Assembly (NCBI GenBank): GCA_902776975.1
Contig: CACYSI010000003.1
Location: 1 to 64,000, forward strand
DNA length: 64,000 nucleotides
Source of the DNA: an uncultured Ruminococcus sp.
GTDB lineage: Bacteria; Bacillota; Clostridia; Oscillospirales; Acutalibacteraceae
Reading direction: 5' to 3'
Shown: piece by piece, positions 9,381 to 18,838 of the stretch
How the letters are laid out: the number at the start of each line of letters is the position of its first letter
Position numbering within the stretch: position 1 is the stretch's first letter
Program-made: the position numbers and the translations under genes
The notes under the pieces: model-generated
Seen by the model: the letters and a program-made list of their open reading frames with translations, nothing else
What the model was told of the DNA's origin: nothing
Databases searched by the model: none

Positions 9381-10664
9381 ATGAAAAAACGTTTTTCAAA
9401 ACTCATGGCGATCGCAATGGTCTTCGCGCTGATCTTTGCTATTGCCGCGATCCCCGCTTCGGCAGCCCCTTATTCGTATACGGCTGTTGCCGGCGGAACA
9501 ACTACCTTCAGTAAATATCTGATCGTAGATTCAGACACCCATATCCCTAATGTTACCTTTGATTTCGACATCGCTTCCATTCCCACAGGCACCGGCAAAG
9601 CAGCGACTGAAAACACTGTAGCAGTCTATGCTCCCGTCGACGCCGGCGTAACCGGTACCCCCACTATTTCAGATCCCGTTTTCACCTCTGACACAACCAC
9701 TACTCCCACCTACTCTACTATTCAGAACGATGATACCGGCAAGCTGACTCTGGATACCGGCAAACATTACGCGGCTAAGACCGTTACCGTAGATTTCAGC
9801 AACGTTAATTTCCCCGAGCCCGGTATCTATCGTTATGTAGTGACCGAAGCTGCCGCTGCAGGCGCGTATAGGCATGATACCCAGAATACAGGCGGTACTC
9901 AGCTTACACGTTATCTTGACGTTTACGTCACAGACGACGGCACCGGCACACTGGCGGTTTCTTCCTATGTTCTCCATAAAGAAAACGGAACCGTCACTGC
10001 AAACGCTACTACTTCCGGTTCCGCGGATGTCGCAGCTGCGGGAGATCCGGTCAACGATAAGTCTGCAAGCTATGTAAACGAGTATGAGACCAAAGACCTC
10101 GCTTTCTCCAAGAAGGTAACCGGCAATCAGGCTTCAAGAGACAAGTACTTCAAGTACACCGTAACCTTCACCGGTTTGAACCCTTTAGATACCTTTACGG
10201 TTGATCTTGCCAATGCAGAAGCTGCTCCGACAAAGAACGACGCAACAAAATACACCACCATGACCAACCCTGCATCCGTAACCGGCTCAGATCTTGCTTC
10301 GGGCGTTGATTTCTACATTCAGCACGGTCAGTCCATCAAGATCCTCGGTCTGCCCACAACAGCGACTTACACCGTAGTTGAGGACGAAGAAGACTACACC
10401 AAGGCAGAAGACAACGATCTCGTAGCCGTCCCGGCTCAGGGCAACTCGGGAGACAACGATTATGTTGCCGCCAAAACATATAGCGACGACTACACCGGCA
10501 CGATGAACGCTGACAAGTATGTCGGTTATACCAACACCAGAGACGGTATCATCCCCACCGGCGTTCTGCTGACCGTAGCTCCGTTCGCGATCGGTCTGCT
10601 GCTCTTCGGCGCTCTGGCAGTATTCTTTGTTGCCAAAAAGAAGAGAAGAGCCGAGGAGGAGTAA
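9381..10664 (+). CDS. fctA: Major pilin, FctA/Spy0128-like, IIPTG sorting signal
   Basis: A 427-residue secreted precursor. The start is fixed by AAGGAGG at 9366-9372; the frame is open further upstream but without a site. It has a signal peptide (MKKRFSKLMAIAM to ASAA), two beta-domains, and a C-terminal sorting signal: IIPTG at residues 390-394, a hydrophobic helix and a KKKRRAEEE tail. Each domain shows the isopeptide pattern of streptococcal pilin linkers: a Lys near its start (FSKYL; LAFSKKVTG), a Glu in a Y-x-V-x-E motif (YRYVVTE; YTVVEDE), and an Asn near the end (SYVNEY; GYTNTRDG). It is therefore expected to be self-crosslinked and polymerised by a class B sortase. Placement between sipA and a sortase matches FCT pilus loci. 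Confidence 0.9.
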   Translation: MKKRFSKLMAIAMVFALIFAIAAIPASAAPYSYTAVAGGTTTFSKYLIVDSDTHIPNVTFDFDIASIPTGTGKAATENTVAVYAPVDAGVTGTPTISDPVFTSDTTTTPTYSTIQNDDTGKLTLDTGKHYAAKTVTVDFSNVNFPEPGIYRYVVTEAAAAGAYRHDTQNTGGTQLTRYLDVYVTDDGTGTLAVSSYVLHKENGTVTANATTSGSADVAAAGDPVNDKSASYVNEYETKDLAFSKKVTGNQASRDKYFKYTVTFTGLNPLDTFTVDLANAEAAPTKNDATKYTTMTNPASVTGSDLASGVDFYIQHGQSIKILGLPTTATYTVVEDEEDYTKAEDNDLVAVPAQGNSGDNDYVAAKTYSDDYTGTMNADKYVGYTNTRDGIIPTGVLLTVAPFAIGLLLFGALAVFFVAKKKRRAEEE

Positions 10665-10840
10665 TCCGCTCCCGATCAGTGTTTGCAAAACACACCTTTC
10701 TGCCTGCACAAGACCTCATGACAGAAATTTCAATAGCCCCGGCTGAAAGAAGATTATTCTTTCGCGCGCGACCGGCGGCTGTAAGAAGCTGATTAAATCA
10801 GCGTTCCCTTAAGATAAGAAATTGAAGAGGAGGCGAAGGT

Positions 10841-11557
10841 ATGCTGCGAAAGACGATTCGATTCGTGGATTCTGCTGTTAATCGAATTGTAGCTATCCTT
10901 TGCCTCCTGCTGTTTCTTATATGTCTGTATGCGATGATCGACGCGCTCAATATCTATATGAACGCGAACGATAAGAGTGTGCTCAAGTTCAAGCCTGAGA
11001 TAGGTCACGGCGAGATCCTGCAGGAGATCTCAGAGGACGCTATCGCGTGGCTGACGGTAGACGGCACGTCGATCGACTACCCTGTTATGCAGGGCAGCAA
11101 CAACGATGAATATCTTAATAAAGATCCTTTCGGAAAATTCTCGCTGTCCGGCTCTATCTTTCTGGACAGCAGGAACAGTGCGGACTTTTCCGACCCCTAC
11201 TCGATGCTCTACGGTCACCATATGGAGCACGGGGCGATGTTCGGCGCCTTGGATTATTTTATCGAACAAAGCTATTTTGATCAGCACCGCACCGGTACGC
11301 TGACGACTGTTTCGGGACAGGATTACAACCTCCGTTTTTTTGCCGCGTGTAAGGCTTACGCGACCGAAAAGACGGTTTTTGACCCGCCCGACACCACTAA
11401 TGAACAATTATTGCAATTCATCCAAAAGAACGCGGTGATCTATGAGCCGCAGGGCGTTAACGCCGACAGCAGGATACTGGCGCTTTCTACCTGCCAGTCC
11501 GCCGAAAACGTTGAGAGAATGATCGTTTTCGGTATAATGATTCCCGTTTCATCTTAA
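10841..11557 (+). CDS. Class B sortase, probable pilin polymerase (SrtC-like of FCT loci)
   Basis: A 238-residue protein with an N-terminal membrane helix (~17-36) and a class B sortase domain: H126 in LYGHHM, C218 in LALSTCQS, R226 in VERMIVFG. The strand AWLTVDGTSIDYPVMQGSNNDEYLN is typical of the family. GAGGAGG at 10827-10833 precedes the ATG by 7 bases. The position after the major pilin and 18 bases before the FctB-like gene is the position of the pilin-polymerising sortase in streptococcal FCT loci, which is also class B. That role is inferred from context. Confidence 0.9.
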   Translation: MLRKTIRFVDSAVNRIVAILCLLLFLICLYAMIDALNIYMNANDKSVLKFKPEIGHGEILQEISEDAIAWLTVDGTSIDYPVMQGSNNDEYLNKDPFGKFSLSGSIFLDSRNSADFSDPYSMLYGHHMEHGAMFGALDYFIEQSYFDQHRTGTLTTVSGQDYNLRFFAACKAYATEKTVFDPPDTTNEQLLQFIQKNAVIYEPQGVNADSRILALSTCQSAENVERMIVFGIMIPVSS

Positions 11558-11575
11558 GACGAAAAGGAAGAGTTC

Positions 11576-12301
11576 ATGAAAAGAGTATTTGCTTTCAGCA
11601 TCGCTCTGATGCTGATCATCGCTGCGCTGGGCGCTCAGGTCAGCGCCGCTCAGACGGCGTCTGTCGATATCTGGGTCGATATCAAGAACGGCGGCACAGC
11701 GGTCATTATCACAGAAGTCAACTGCCCCTTGCCCGACAAATCGAGCTTAACGCTCGACGACGGACAGAGCGGGGCGTTTCATATCGATTTCTCCGAGGAG
11801 GGCGTGTATTCCTATACGATCAGGTTAGAGCCCGACGAAAGAGATATCACCTTTGACGATACCGTATATCTTGTCAGGGTATATGTCACCGAAGAGAACG
11901 GCAGCCTGTATACGAGTATCGTTATATACAACAAAAAAACCGACAGTAAGTATTCTCCGCAGGGTCTTGACGAGCCGTGCACGGTCACCTTTGTCAACGA
12001 CGAGAGCCCCGACACGCCCGATGAGACCACTGTCCCTACACAGCCGACCGAGAGCGAACCTCCGTCTGAGCCGGGCTCCGCTACCGAGCAGCCCCCGAGC
12101 GGCACGGATGACGGCCCGAAGGACGGCGATAAGGGCTCTGATAACGGCGATAAAGGCTCTGGCGGTTCGTCCCGCCCGCAGACGGGCGATGATTCCCGTC
12201 TGGACTTTTATCTGCTTCTCGCGCTTTTTGCTTCCGCGGGACTGTTCACGTTATCGGTGCTCTACTACCGCTCTGTTGTAAGAGAAATCAAGCAAAGATA
12301 A
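11576..12301 (+). CDS. fctB: Minor/basal pilin, FctB-like, RPQTG wall anchor
   Basis: A 241-residue precursor with a signal peptide (to VSAAQ), one pilin-type beta-domain (residues ~28-140, with the YSYTIRLEP strand), a Pro/Ser/Glu then Gly/Asp/Lys-rich spacer (~145-198), and a wall-sorting signal: RPQTG at 200-204, hydrophobic helix, REIKQR tail. The Pro-rich stalk and LPxTG-like motif, which differs from the IIPTG/IVPTG of the other pilus proteins, suggest the basal subunit attached to peptidoglycan. It follows the sortase by 18 bases and precedes the adhesin by 50, so it is operonic. Confidence 0.8.
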   Translation: MKRVFAFSIALMLIIAALGAQVSAAQTASVDIWVDIKNGGTAVIITEVNCPLPDKSSLTLDDGQSGAFHIDFSEEGVYSYTIRLEPDERDITFDDTVYLVRVYVTEENGSLYTSIVIYNKKTDSKYSPQGLDEPCTVTFVNDESPDTPDETTVPTQPTESEPPSEPGSATEQPPSGTDDGPKDGDKGSDNGDKGSGGSSRPQTGDDSRLDFYLLLALFASAGLFTLSVLYYRSVVREIKQR

Positions 12302-12351
12302 ATTTTCACTGATTACCGACTTATGAAATATCCGGAAAGGAGGGTCGGCAT

Positions 12352-15300
12352 ATGCGATTAATAAAAAGAATACTGTCTTTCGCCGGTGCCTGCCTGCTCT
12401 CCTTTATCGGCTCTATGCGCAGAAACGACCGCCGCGGAGCTGTGTGCCGCGTCATCGCCATGGTATGCGCGCTGACAGTATTATTCTCAGGCTTATCCAT
12501 ATATAATTTTGCGGCGTCCGACATTGACGGTCTCCACAATAAGAGCATTAAGCTCGACGTTAACACAGAAGCGACGGATTCTACCGTTACACTCAACGGT
12601 CTTATGCCGCGCAACGCTGTCGCTACGGTTACGGATGTGACCGAAGATTATTCGGATAAAAACCGCGGCTTTGAGTCCTATGACGACCCCACATCGGTCA
12701 TCGCCGCCTACGATATCACCATCACTAACGGCGAGACCGAGTACCAGCCCGGTGAAAAAGCGCCCATCCATGTAGAGATCGCCCATCCTAAGATCAGCGG
12801 CGATACCGAGACTAAGGTCGTGCATATCAAGGATGACGGCACTCGCGAAGAGATCGAGGATTATACCATCGAGGACGGCAAGCTCAGCTTCTACGCGACG
12901 GGCTTCAGTATCTATGAGATCGTAGAGATCAACAGCGAAGGCGCGACCGGCGAAATAGTCACGGATCTCGATGAGCTCACAGATCCCGCCTATGATGAAT
13001 ACGGTTTCATCCTGTATTACATCCCCCAAGGCAATAATAAGCCGCCGACATACTTTACCTCCACAGTCAACGGCACCGGAGCCCTTGTTGAAACTACAGA
13101 CGAAACACAGGCGGCTGTTTGGCATTTTGAAAAGTCGGGAGACAGTTACAACCTGTATACCTACGTCAATAACCAAAAGGTGTATCTGCATAATATCAGT
13201 ACTTCAAGTATAAACGGCGGCAATGGGGTAGAGCTGTCGTCGACAACGGCGGATCTGATCGATCTGACCGGGACCGATCAGTCTCCCAAAGGATTCTTTT
13301 TCAAGCTGCACGACGTGGATAAGTGGCTCCAGCATTCCAACGGCGGCAAAGGCATCCGATATTACAAGAATAATGAAAACATTGATAACTCTAAGATATA
13401 TATCAAGCACTATTCTACGGGCGGGCTCGACGTCTCTGCGCTCGAAAAACTCGTCGAAAAGCCTTACGGTCTTTTCCATTACTCGGATGGCTCTACGGTA
13501 GGCAACGCGCTTATGGCGGAGGGCGATACCCATTCTCTGGTCAGGCTCGTCATAACGGCTGAAGGCAGAAACCGTATTCTTTATGTTGATGAGGACAACG
13601 AGATCGATCAGTGGCAGTTTAACTACGATGCTAATTCCGATATGTTCACAATATCGGTGCAGACTTCTTCGGGAACAGAGTATCTGTGCGCCGACAGCTA
13701 CGGTGTTTCGACAACGGACGATCCCGCAAGCGCAGGTTTGTTCCACGTAAGTATCTCTGAAGATCATCGCGTCCAGCTTGAGTCAAACGGTTATTATGTG
13801 AACTACGAGCCCAGAGCTCAGGATCAGGGCGGCAGCCGCTTCAGCGTCACGAGAAACCCCGCCGAAGGCTTTACATGGCTCAATCTTCTCGATCGAGCGT
13901 CTTTGGACAGTGATATGATCACCTTCTCGGCGGATCGTGTCAGCGTATCCGATATCCCCAGCGGTCAGAAGGTCATCGTATATATCCGTGTCTGGAACGA
14001 AGAAGAGCTGCGCTACGATATGTACGCGGTCGACCGCGACGGATCGCTCTATCCCTGCTTTGCCTCCGGCGGCAAGCTCGAGTGGCTCGGCGACAGCACC
14101 GGCTCGCTCGAATGGGAGTTCACCGAGTATCTCGACCAGGTCACAAAGCTGCCTAACTATTATTATGAGCTGTACAATCCGTACTCCGAAAAATATCTCG
14201 CTCCTCAGATGGCGGGTAATCAGGTCCTGTCCGAAAACCCGATCGGTATCAATATCCCCGGCAGAAGGGACGGCGAGTTCTACAGTAACGTGATCGCGTG
14301 GGACAACACCAGATACGCCTATATCGGTCTGCGTCCCAACGCGGACAAAACAGCGCTCGAGCCCTGCTCCGAGTCTGCTGCCCTGCCCTTCTATTTTGCG
14401 ACGCTTGAGGAGCTCAACCTCAGCGACAGACTGCACGAGGTACCCACTCTTGATAACAACCAGTACGGCATCAAAATGAGGATGGTCAACTTTGATTTGC
14501 AGCCCGGAAAAACATACGGCGCTTCGGAAGGCTCCGAATTCACATGGGAATATTTTGATAAAAAAGGTATAGATAAATTGTCGCCGAATCTTCTCAGCAG
14601 ATGGCTGGACAGTAACGGTTATCCCACAGCTACTCCGACCGGACTGAACATAGAAGACGCCTTTACCGGAGCAAAATCGAGAGCTGTCAACCATCTGTTC
14701 CTTGAGAGCGTACATGAGTCGAGCGGATATTTTGAATTTGACAGCACCCAGAACTTCGCTACTCTGAAGCACCAAAACGGTGACGGGACCGTTAGCTGGA
14801 ACTCCGGCGAGAACGGCGAGACAGACTTCACTCTGTACCATGAGCTTGGTACTCACGACGCCAGAAACAACGCTAACTCACTCAAGCACGGACAGTTCTT
14901 CCCCTATGATACCATCCTGCCGGGCGTATATGCGCAACAGAACAGTCAGAATCTGTTCTCTTCGCTTACATCTCCGCAAGCTCCGCCTGCAGGTCAGGAG
15001 CCAATGGGAAGACTGGAGGATTATGACCCCAGAAAATACGAACAGTTACATCTGATTCAGACAGAAGCCACCAAAAACGCGGATTTCTATTTCGGTATGG
15101 AAATGGAAGCTTCCTTTGTCCAGACGCCGTCAGGACTTGACGCTTGGGGACACGATATCATCTTTGAGTTCACCGGCGACGACGACTTCTGGCTGTATGT
15201 TGACGATCAGCTCGTTCTCGATCTCGGCGGTACTCACTCCGCCCTGATGGGTACGATCAACTTCCGTACCGGCGACGTTTACTACGACAATACCGGTACA

Positions 15301-18291
15301 GTTCACGGCACGATGGCGCACACCACACTGCGCGAGATCTTCGAAAACAACTACAGGTATAAGTATTCTAACGCGACTGACGCCGAAGTCGAAGAATACC
15401 TGGAAGAGTATTTTGAAGATGGAGGGACCGTCTTCAAGGATTATTCCAACCATACCATGAAGATGTTTTACATGGAGCGCGGCGCTAACGCTTCCAACCT
15501 GCATATGCGCTTCAACATCGCGGCTGTTACGCCCGGTAACGTTGTTGTCAACAAAAGCGTCAGCGGCGAGGGCGCGGACGCGCTCGATATGGACTTTCTT
15601 GAGTATCCTTTCCAGATCTTCTATACCGTGCCCGATGGCCCTAACAACGAGCCCAGCGATTGGATCCCGCTCGCAAACGATAACGATCTGGTTCGAGTGA
15701 CCTATCAGAACAACGGTCAACCGGTCACCTTTGTCCGAAGTTACCGACCTCCCGGCTTGCCTGAAAATCAGGCTTATGAAAATGTTTACTTTATCAATCC
15801 GACTAAGAACGCGGAGATTTCCTTCCCCGATGACGCTATGACCTACAAGATCGTTGAGTGTGCCGTCAACCCCTCTGTTTACGGCGATGTCACGATCAAC
15901 GGCGAGGAGGTTCCCGCTGAGAGGGTCGAGATCAGAGGCGACCTGAGAAGCTACTCGTCTGAGTCAGGCTCCGCTTTGGCTCGCCCGAGCATTTCTTTTG
16001 ACAACCATGTCAACAAAAATGTTATCAAGGATCTGTTGGTTACCAAAAAGCTTCTCGATGAGAACAATCAGGAGGTTACGGACGACCCCGCCACCTTCAA
16101 CTTCAGGCTTGCGATATCGTCAGTTGAGGTTCCGATCAGTCAGATTCCGCTCGCGAATATGTACAACTATCTTGTACTTTCTCCGGATAAAAACATCTGC
16201 CGATACGATCCAGAAGTACAAGGCTTTGTCGATACGTCGATCCTTTATAACCGCGCAAACTACAAATCTATACAGAACGGTGAAGTCTCCGGCTTAACCG
16301 CTGATGACGTTACATTCAAGACCTCCGGCTTCGGATCGATCTCGGGTATCCCGTCGGGCTACACGATCTGTGTCCCCGGCCTCCCGGTCGGCTCTGTCTT
16401 CAAGGTGACAGAGGAGCCCAAGAACGGCTACGGACTGATGGGTTATGAGCAAGTCTTGGGTTCTAAGACATTGGAAAATCACGAGGTAGTGCCGATCCCC
16501 TCGTATTATCTGTTAGACAACGATATGGTTAACGCCGGTAAGGTCATAGCCGAAGAGGACCCCCAGATGGAGGTCCATAACCGAAAGGGTTACGGCATCT
16601 CGGTAAAGAAGGAATGGAGCGATCTGAGCAAAACGACCGGACATTCTACGATCTATACGGCGGTTTATGTTGACGGTCAACTGCTCGAAGGCTCCGTTAA
16701 GGAGATCAAATCCCCCTCGACCTCAGCTAACTATTTCTGGACGACTCTGCAGCCCTACGCAAACGGCAGTCCCCGTACCGATCTGAGCGGTTATGAGATC
16801 AAGGAGGTCATCATCAGCAATCCTGATCCTACTGTGTCCGACGACGGAACGGTCACCAACTACGGCACGGTAACGCCGCTTTCATCGGGTGACAGGATCA
16901 ACCTTGTCGCGACGCGTATCGCCTCGGAAACACCCGCGGGAGAGAGCCCGGATAAGGCATATTACTATATCGTTTCCTATGCTCAGAACAGTGTCACAGA
17001 ATCCACACGCGAGGACACCGTCAAAAACACGCGTGAGGGAGGTATCGCGATCCGGCTGTTTAAGTGGAATTCTACCGATCCCCTGTCGAACGGTCAGTTC
17101 ACGCTGACCGACAACTCCGGCACCAGCGTCGGCACTTATTACTCCGACTCGGCGGGCATAGTCACCATACTTTATGACTTTGTCAAGAACCAGACTTACA
17201 CGCTGACTGAGACCGCTGCGCCGAGAGGCTATGTCGGTCTGCAGAAGAAACTGTGCTTCGAGGTCAACAACGACGGCTCGGTTTCGCTGTTCTATGAAGA
17301 CGGCGATGTATGGGGAACAAAGCAAGACTGCGAAGATGATACGCACTGGGCGAACACTAAGCCCGGAAGTAACGGTCTGAGCGCGTATATCGACATATAC
17401 AACAAGCCGTTTAACTTCAAGCTCGTCAAGATGGACAACGTTGAAACAGGCTTGATGCTGGACAACGCTCACTTCGCGCTGTATAAACAGACTAATACGA
17501 CGATAGGCGGTTATGAAAAGAACCGCGATCCCTTGACCGGCTTTGAGGATATGGTCACCGTCAACGGCGAGCTGTATATCTGCGGCGGCGACAGCGGCAG
17601 AAGCATCAATCCCGGCGCTAACGGTTCCGTCTATTTCCTGACCGAGATCCAGGCTCCGCTGAACTACACTAAGCTCGAGGACGACATCATCTTCCGTGTA
17701 TCGCCGCTCGGCAAACCTGAATTGATCAGCGACTCCTATAGCGGTCAGCTGGCCGAGACCGAGGACAGCTTTATCTATACGCTCAGCGTACCTAACGAAA
17801 AGAAAAACGACAAAAAGGTACTCACCGTCCGCAAGGTGGTAACCGGCAGCTCGTTTGACACTGAGCAGCAGTTCACCTTTACCTTTACGGTAGACGGCGC
17901 CGACCAGTCCGATGTTTACGAGTGGTATAAAAACGGCGTCGCTCAAAGCGAGGGTCTCCACTCCGGCGATAACTTCTATCTCAAGCATGACGAGTATGTC
18001 GAGATATCCGTCCCGCAGGACGCGTCCGTTACCGTCAGCGAGCAGAGCGGAAACTATACCACGAAGCTTCAGCTCGATGACGATCCGGAAGAGAATACGC
18101 GTACTAAGACCTTTACCGTAGGGGACGATTCGACGCTTGTTGTAACAAACACGGTCAATCAGATTGTTCCGACCGGTGTGTTTGACAACACATTTTTCTG
18201 GCTTGAGTTCGCGCTCTTGCTGATCGGATTCTCGGCGGTTTACCTGTGGTACAGAAAGAAACGCTACAACCACCCGTTCCGCAGATCGTGA
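12352..18291 (+). CDS. Giant pilus-tip/surface adhesin with fibro-slime and Cna-B/SpaA domains, IVPTG anchor
   Basis: A 1979-residue secreted protein starting at ATG after AAAGGAGGG (12336-12344). It has a long signal region (residues ~1-55), then ~900 residues of mixed beta modules. A fibro-slime/PA14-like domain is centred at residues ~935-975 (FTGDDDFWLYVDDQLVLDLG). Several pilin/Cna-B type modules follow: one from ~1063 (NVVVNKSVSG), one from ~1223 (LLVTKKLLDE), SpaA-like modules at ~1560-1640 (YTLTETAAPRGY) and ~1685-1790 (LTEIQAPLNYTK), and a final FctA-like module at ~1818-1935 (LTVRKVVTG). It ends in IVPTG (1938-1942), a membrane helix and RKKRYNHPFRRS. The sorting motif resembles that of the major pilin, so it is probably a tip subunit loaded by the same sortase, like Cpa of FCT loci, although it lies at the 3' end of the operon. 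Confidence 0.85.
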   Translation: MRLIKRILSFAGACLLSFIGSMRRNDRRGAVCRVIAMVCALTVLFSGLSIYNFAASDIDGLHNKSIKLDVNTEATDSTVTLNGLMPRNAVATVTDVTEDYSDKNRGFESYDDPTSVIAAYDITITNGETEYQPGEKAPIHVEIAHPKISGDTETKVVHIKDDGTREEIEDYTIEDGKLSFYATGFSIYEIVEINSEGATGEIVTDLDELTDPAYDEYGFILYYIPQGNNKPPTYFTSTVNGTGALVETTDETQAAVWHFEKSGDSYNLYTYVNNQKVYLHNISTSSINGGNGVELSSTTADLIDLTGTDQSPKGFFFKLHDVDKWLQHSNGGKGIRYYKNNENIDNSKIYIKHYSTGGLDVSALEKLVEKPYGLFHYSDGSTVGNALMAEGDTHSLVRLVITAEGRNRILYVDEDNEIDQWQFNYDANSDMFTISVQTSSGTEYLCADSYGVSTTDDPASAGLFHVSISEDHRVQLESNGYYVNYEPRAQDQGGSRFSVTRNPAEGFTWLNLLDRASLDSDMITFSADRVSVSDIPSGQKVIVYIRVWNEEELRYDMYAVDRDGSLYPCFASGGKLEWLGDSTGSLEWEFTEYLDQVTKLPNYYYELYNPYSEKYLAPQMAGNQVLSENPIGINIPGRRDGEFYSNVIAWDNTRYAYIGLRPNADKTALEPCSESAALPFYFATLEELNLSDRLHEVPTLDNNQYGIKMRMVNFDLQPGKTYGASEGSEFTWEYFDKKGIDKLSPNLLSRWLDSNGYPTATPTGLNIEDAFTGAKSRAVNHLFLESVHESSGYFEFDSTQNFATLKHQNGDGTVSWNSGENGETDFTLYHELGTHDARNNANSLKHGQFFPYDTILPGVYAQQNSQNLFSSLTSPQAPPAGQEPMGRLEDYDPRKYEQLHLIQTEATKNADFYFGMEMEASFVQTPSGLDAWGHDIIFEFTGDDDFWLYVDDQLVLDLGGTHSALMGTINFRTGDVYYDNTGTVHGTMAHTTLREIFENNYRYKYSNATDAEVEEYLEEYFEDGGTVFKDYSNHTMKMFYMERGANASNLHMRFNIAAVTPGNVVVNKSVSGEGADALDMDFLEYPFQIFYTVPDGPNNEPSDWIPLANDNDLVRVTYQNNGQPVTFVRSYRPPGLPENQAYENVYFINPTKNAEISFPDDAMTYKIVECAVNPSVYGDVTINGEEVPAERVEIRGDLRSYSSESGSALARPSISFDNHVNKNVIKDLLVTKKLLDENNQEVTDDPATFNFRLAISSVEVPISQIPLANMYNYLVLSPDKNICRYDPEVQGFVDTSILYNRANYKSIQNGEVSGLTADDVTFKTSGFGSISGIPSGYTICVPGLPVGSVFKVTEEPKNGYGLMGYEQVLGSKTLENHEVVPIPSYYLLDNDMVNAGKVIAEEDPQMEVHNRKGYGISVKKEWSDLSKTTGHSTIYTAVYVDGQLLEGSVKEIKSPSTSANYFWTTLQPYANGSPRTDLSGYEIKEVIISNPDPTVSDDGTVTNYGTVTPLSSGDRINLVATRIASETPAGESPDKAYYYIVSYAQNSVTESTREDTVKNTREGGIAIRLFKWNSTDPLSNGQFTLTDNSGTSVGTYYSDSAGIVTILYDFVKNQTYTLTETAAPRGYVGLQKKLCFEVNNDGSVSLFYEDGDVWGTKQDCEDDTHWANTKPGSNGLSAYIDIYNKPFNFKLVKMDNVETGLMLDNAHFALYKQTNTTIGGYEKNRDPLTGFEDMVTVNGELYICGGDSGRSINPGANGSVYFLTEIQAPLNYTKLEDDIIFRVSPLGKPELISDSYSGQLAETEDSFIYTLSVPNEKKNDKKVLTVRKVVTGSSFDTEQQFTFTFTVDGADQSDVYEWYKNGVAQSEGLHSGDNFYLKHDEYVEISVPQDASVTVSEQSGNYTTKLQLDDDPEENTRTKTFTVGDDSTLVVTNTVNQIVPTGVFDNTFFWLEFALLLIGFSAVYLWYRKKRYNHPFRRS

Positions 18292-18311
18292 TCCTTGGAT
18301 AATACAACGAT

Positions 18312-18355
18312 AAAGCCCTTTTGCAGCGCTAAAAGCTGCAAAGGGGCTTTTTTTT
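18312..18355 (+). terminator. Intrinsic terminator of the pilus operon
   Basis: A 16-base stem (18312-18327 with 18335-18350, AAAGCCC...GGGCTTT) around a seven-base loop, followed by a run of T. It lies 20 bases after the adhesin stop codon. Confidence 0.9.
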
Positions 18356-18693
18356 GTCCGGATGAGCTGTCCTGCTCTGCAACAGCATCTGCCGAAAAGC
18401 AGGAGAGACCTCTCTCGTGAGTTGTTCTCCCTCTGCGACTCTGACAAGGCCGCGCAGAAGGTCGCTTAGGCGTTGCGGTGATCGTATCTGCCCTTCCGGA
18501 AGTTGTCGCCTGTGACGGTTGTTCCGCGCATTACCATGGGCTCACGGTTTGCCCATTCTTCATCCGGATACTCTTTTTTGAGAAAGGCGGTAGTTTTTTC
18601 AGTCGTTTCGAGCCTGACGTTCTTCACTCGCTCATACACGCTGTCTGTCAGCTCGCTTTTCAGCGGGCTGTAAGCATAAAGTGTTATAATGAT
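18353..18693 (-). pseudogene. Decayed protein-coding remnant
   Basis: The minus strand from 18693 to a TAA at 18466-18468 reads a protein-like stretch (ITLYAYSPLKSEL, then VYERVKNVRLETTEKTTAF, then MVMRGTTVTGDNFRKGRYDH). In a shifted frame it goes on from about 18464 as DLLRGLVRVAEGEQLTREVS to about 18353. It has no start codon, begins directly after a stop, and needs a frameshift to be continuous. I take it as the C-terminal part of a dead gene. The RGTTVTGDNFRKGRYDH stretch vaguely recalls nucleoside phosphorylase-like proteins, but I would not name it. The rest of the 18292-18838 gap holds only the pilus terminator and the upstream region of the next gene. Confidence 0.4.
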
Positions 18694-18838
18694 TCAGAAG
18701 AATCATAATACGGGATCGATAAGAAAAGCTGCTGATCGATAATTAAAGCTGCTGATTACTTGTTTTTTTTCATGATTTGGTGTACAATTAATCATGAACG
18801 TGTCATTTATATTTTACGGATAATTGCAGGAGGTTTAT

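Noticed and set aside
16882..18447. 521-codon open frame on the minus strand inside the adhesin gene
   Set aside because: It is antisense to strongly domain-like coding sequence, has no ribosome site, and its product has no recognisable family or export signal; a shadow of codon bias.
18478..18708. 76-codon plus-strand frame after the pilus terminator
   Set aside because: The minus strand of the same stretch reads a much more protein-like remnant; the plus frame has no ribosome site.
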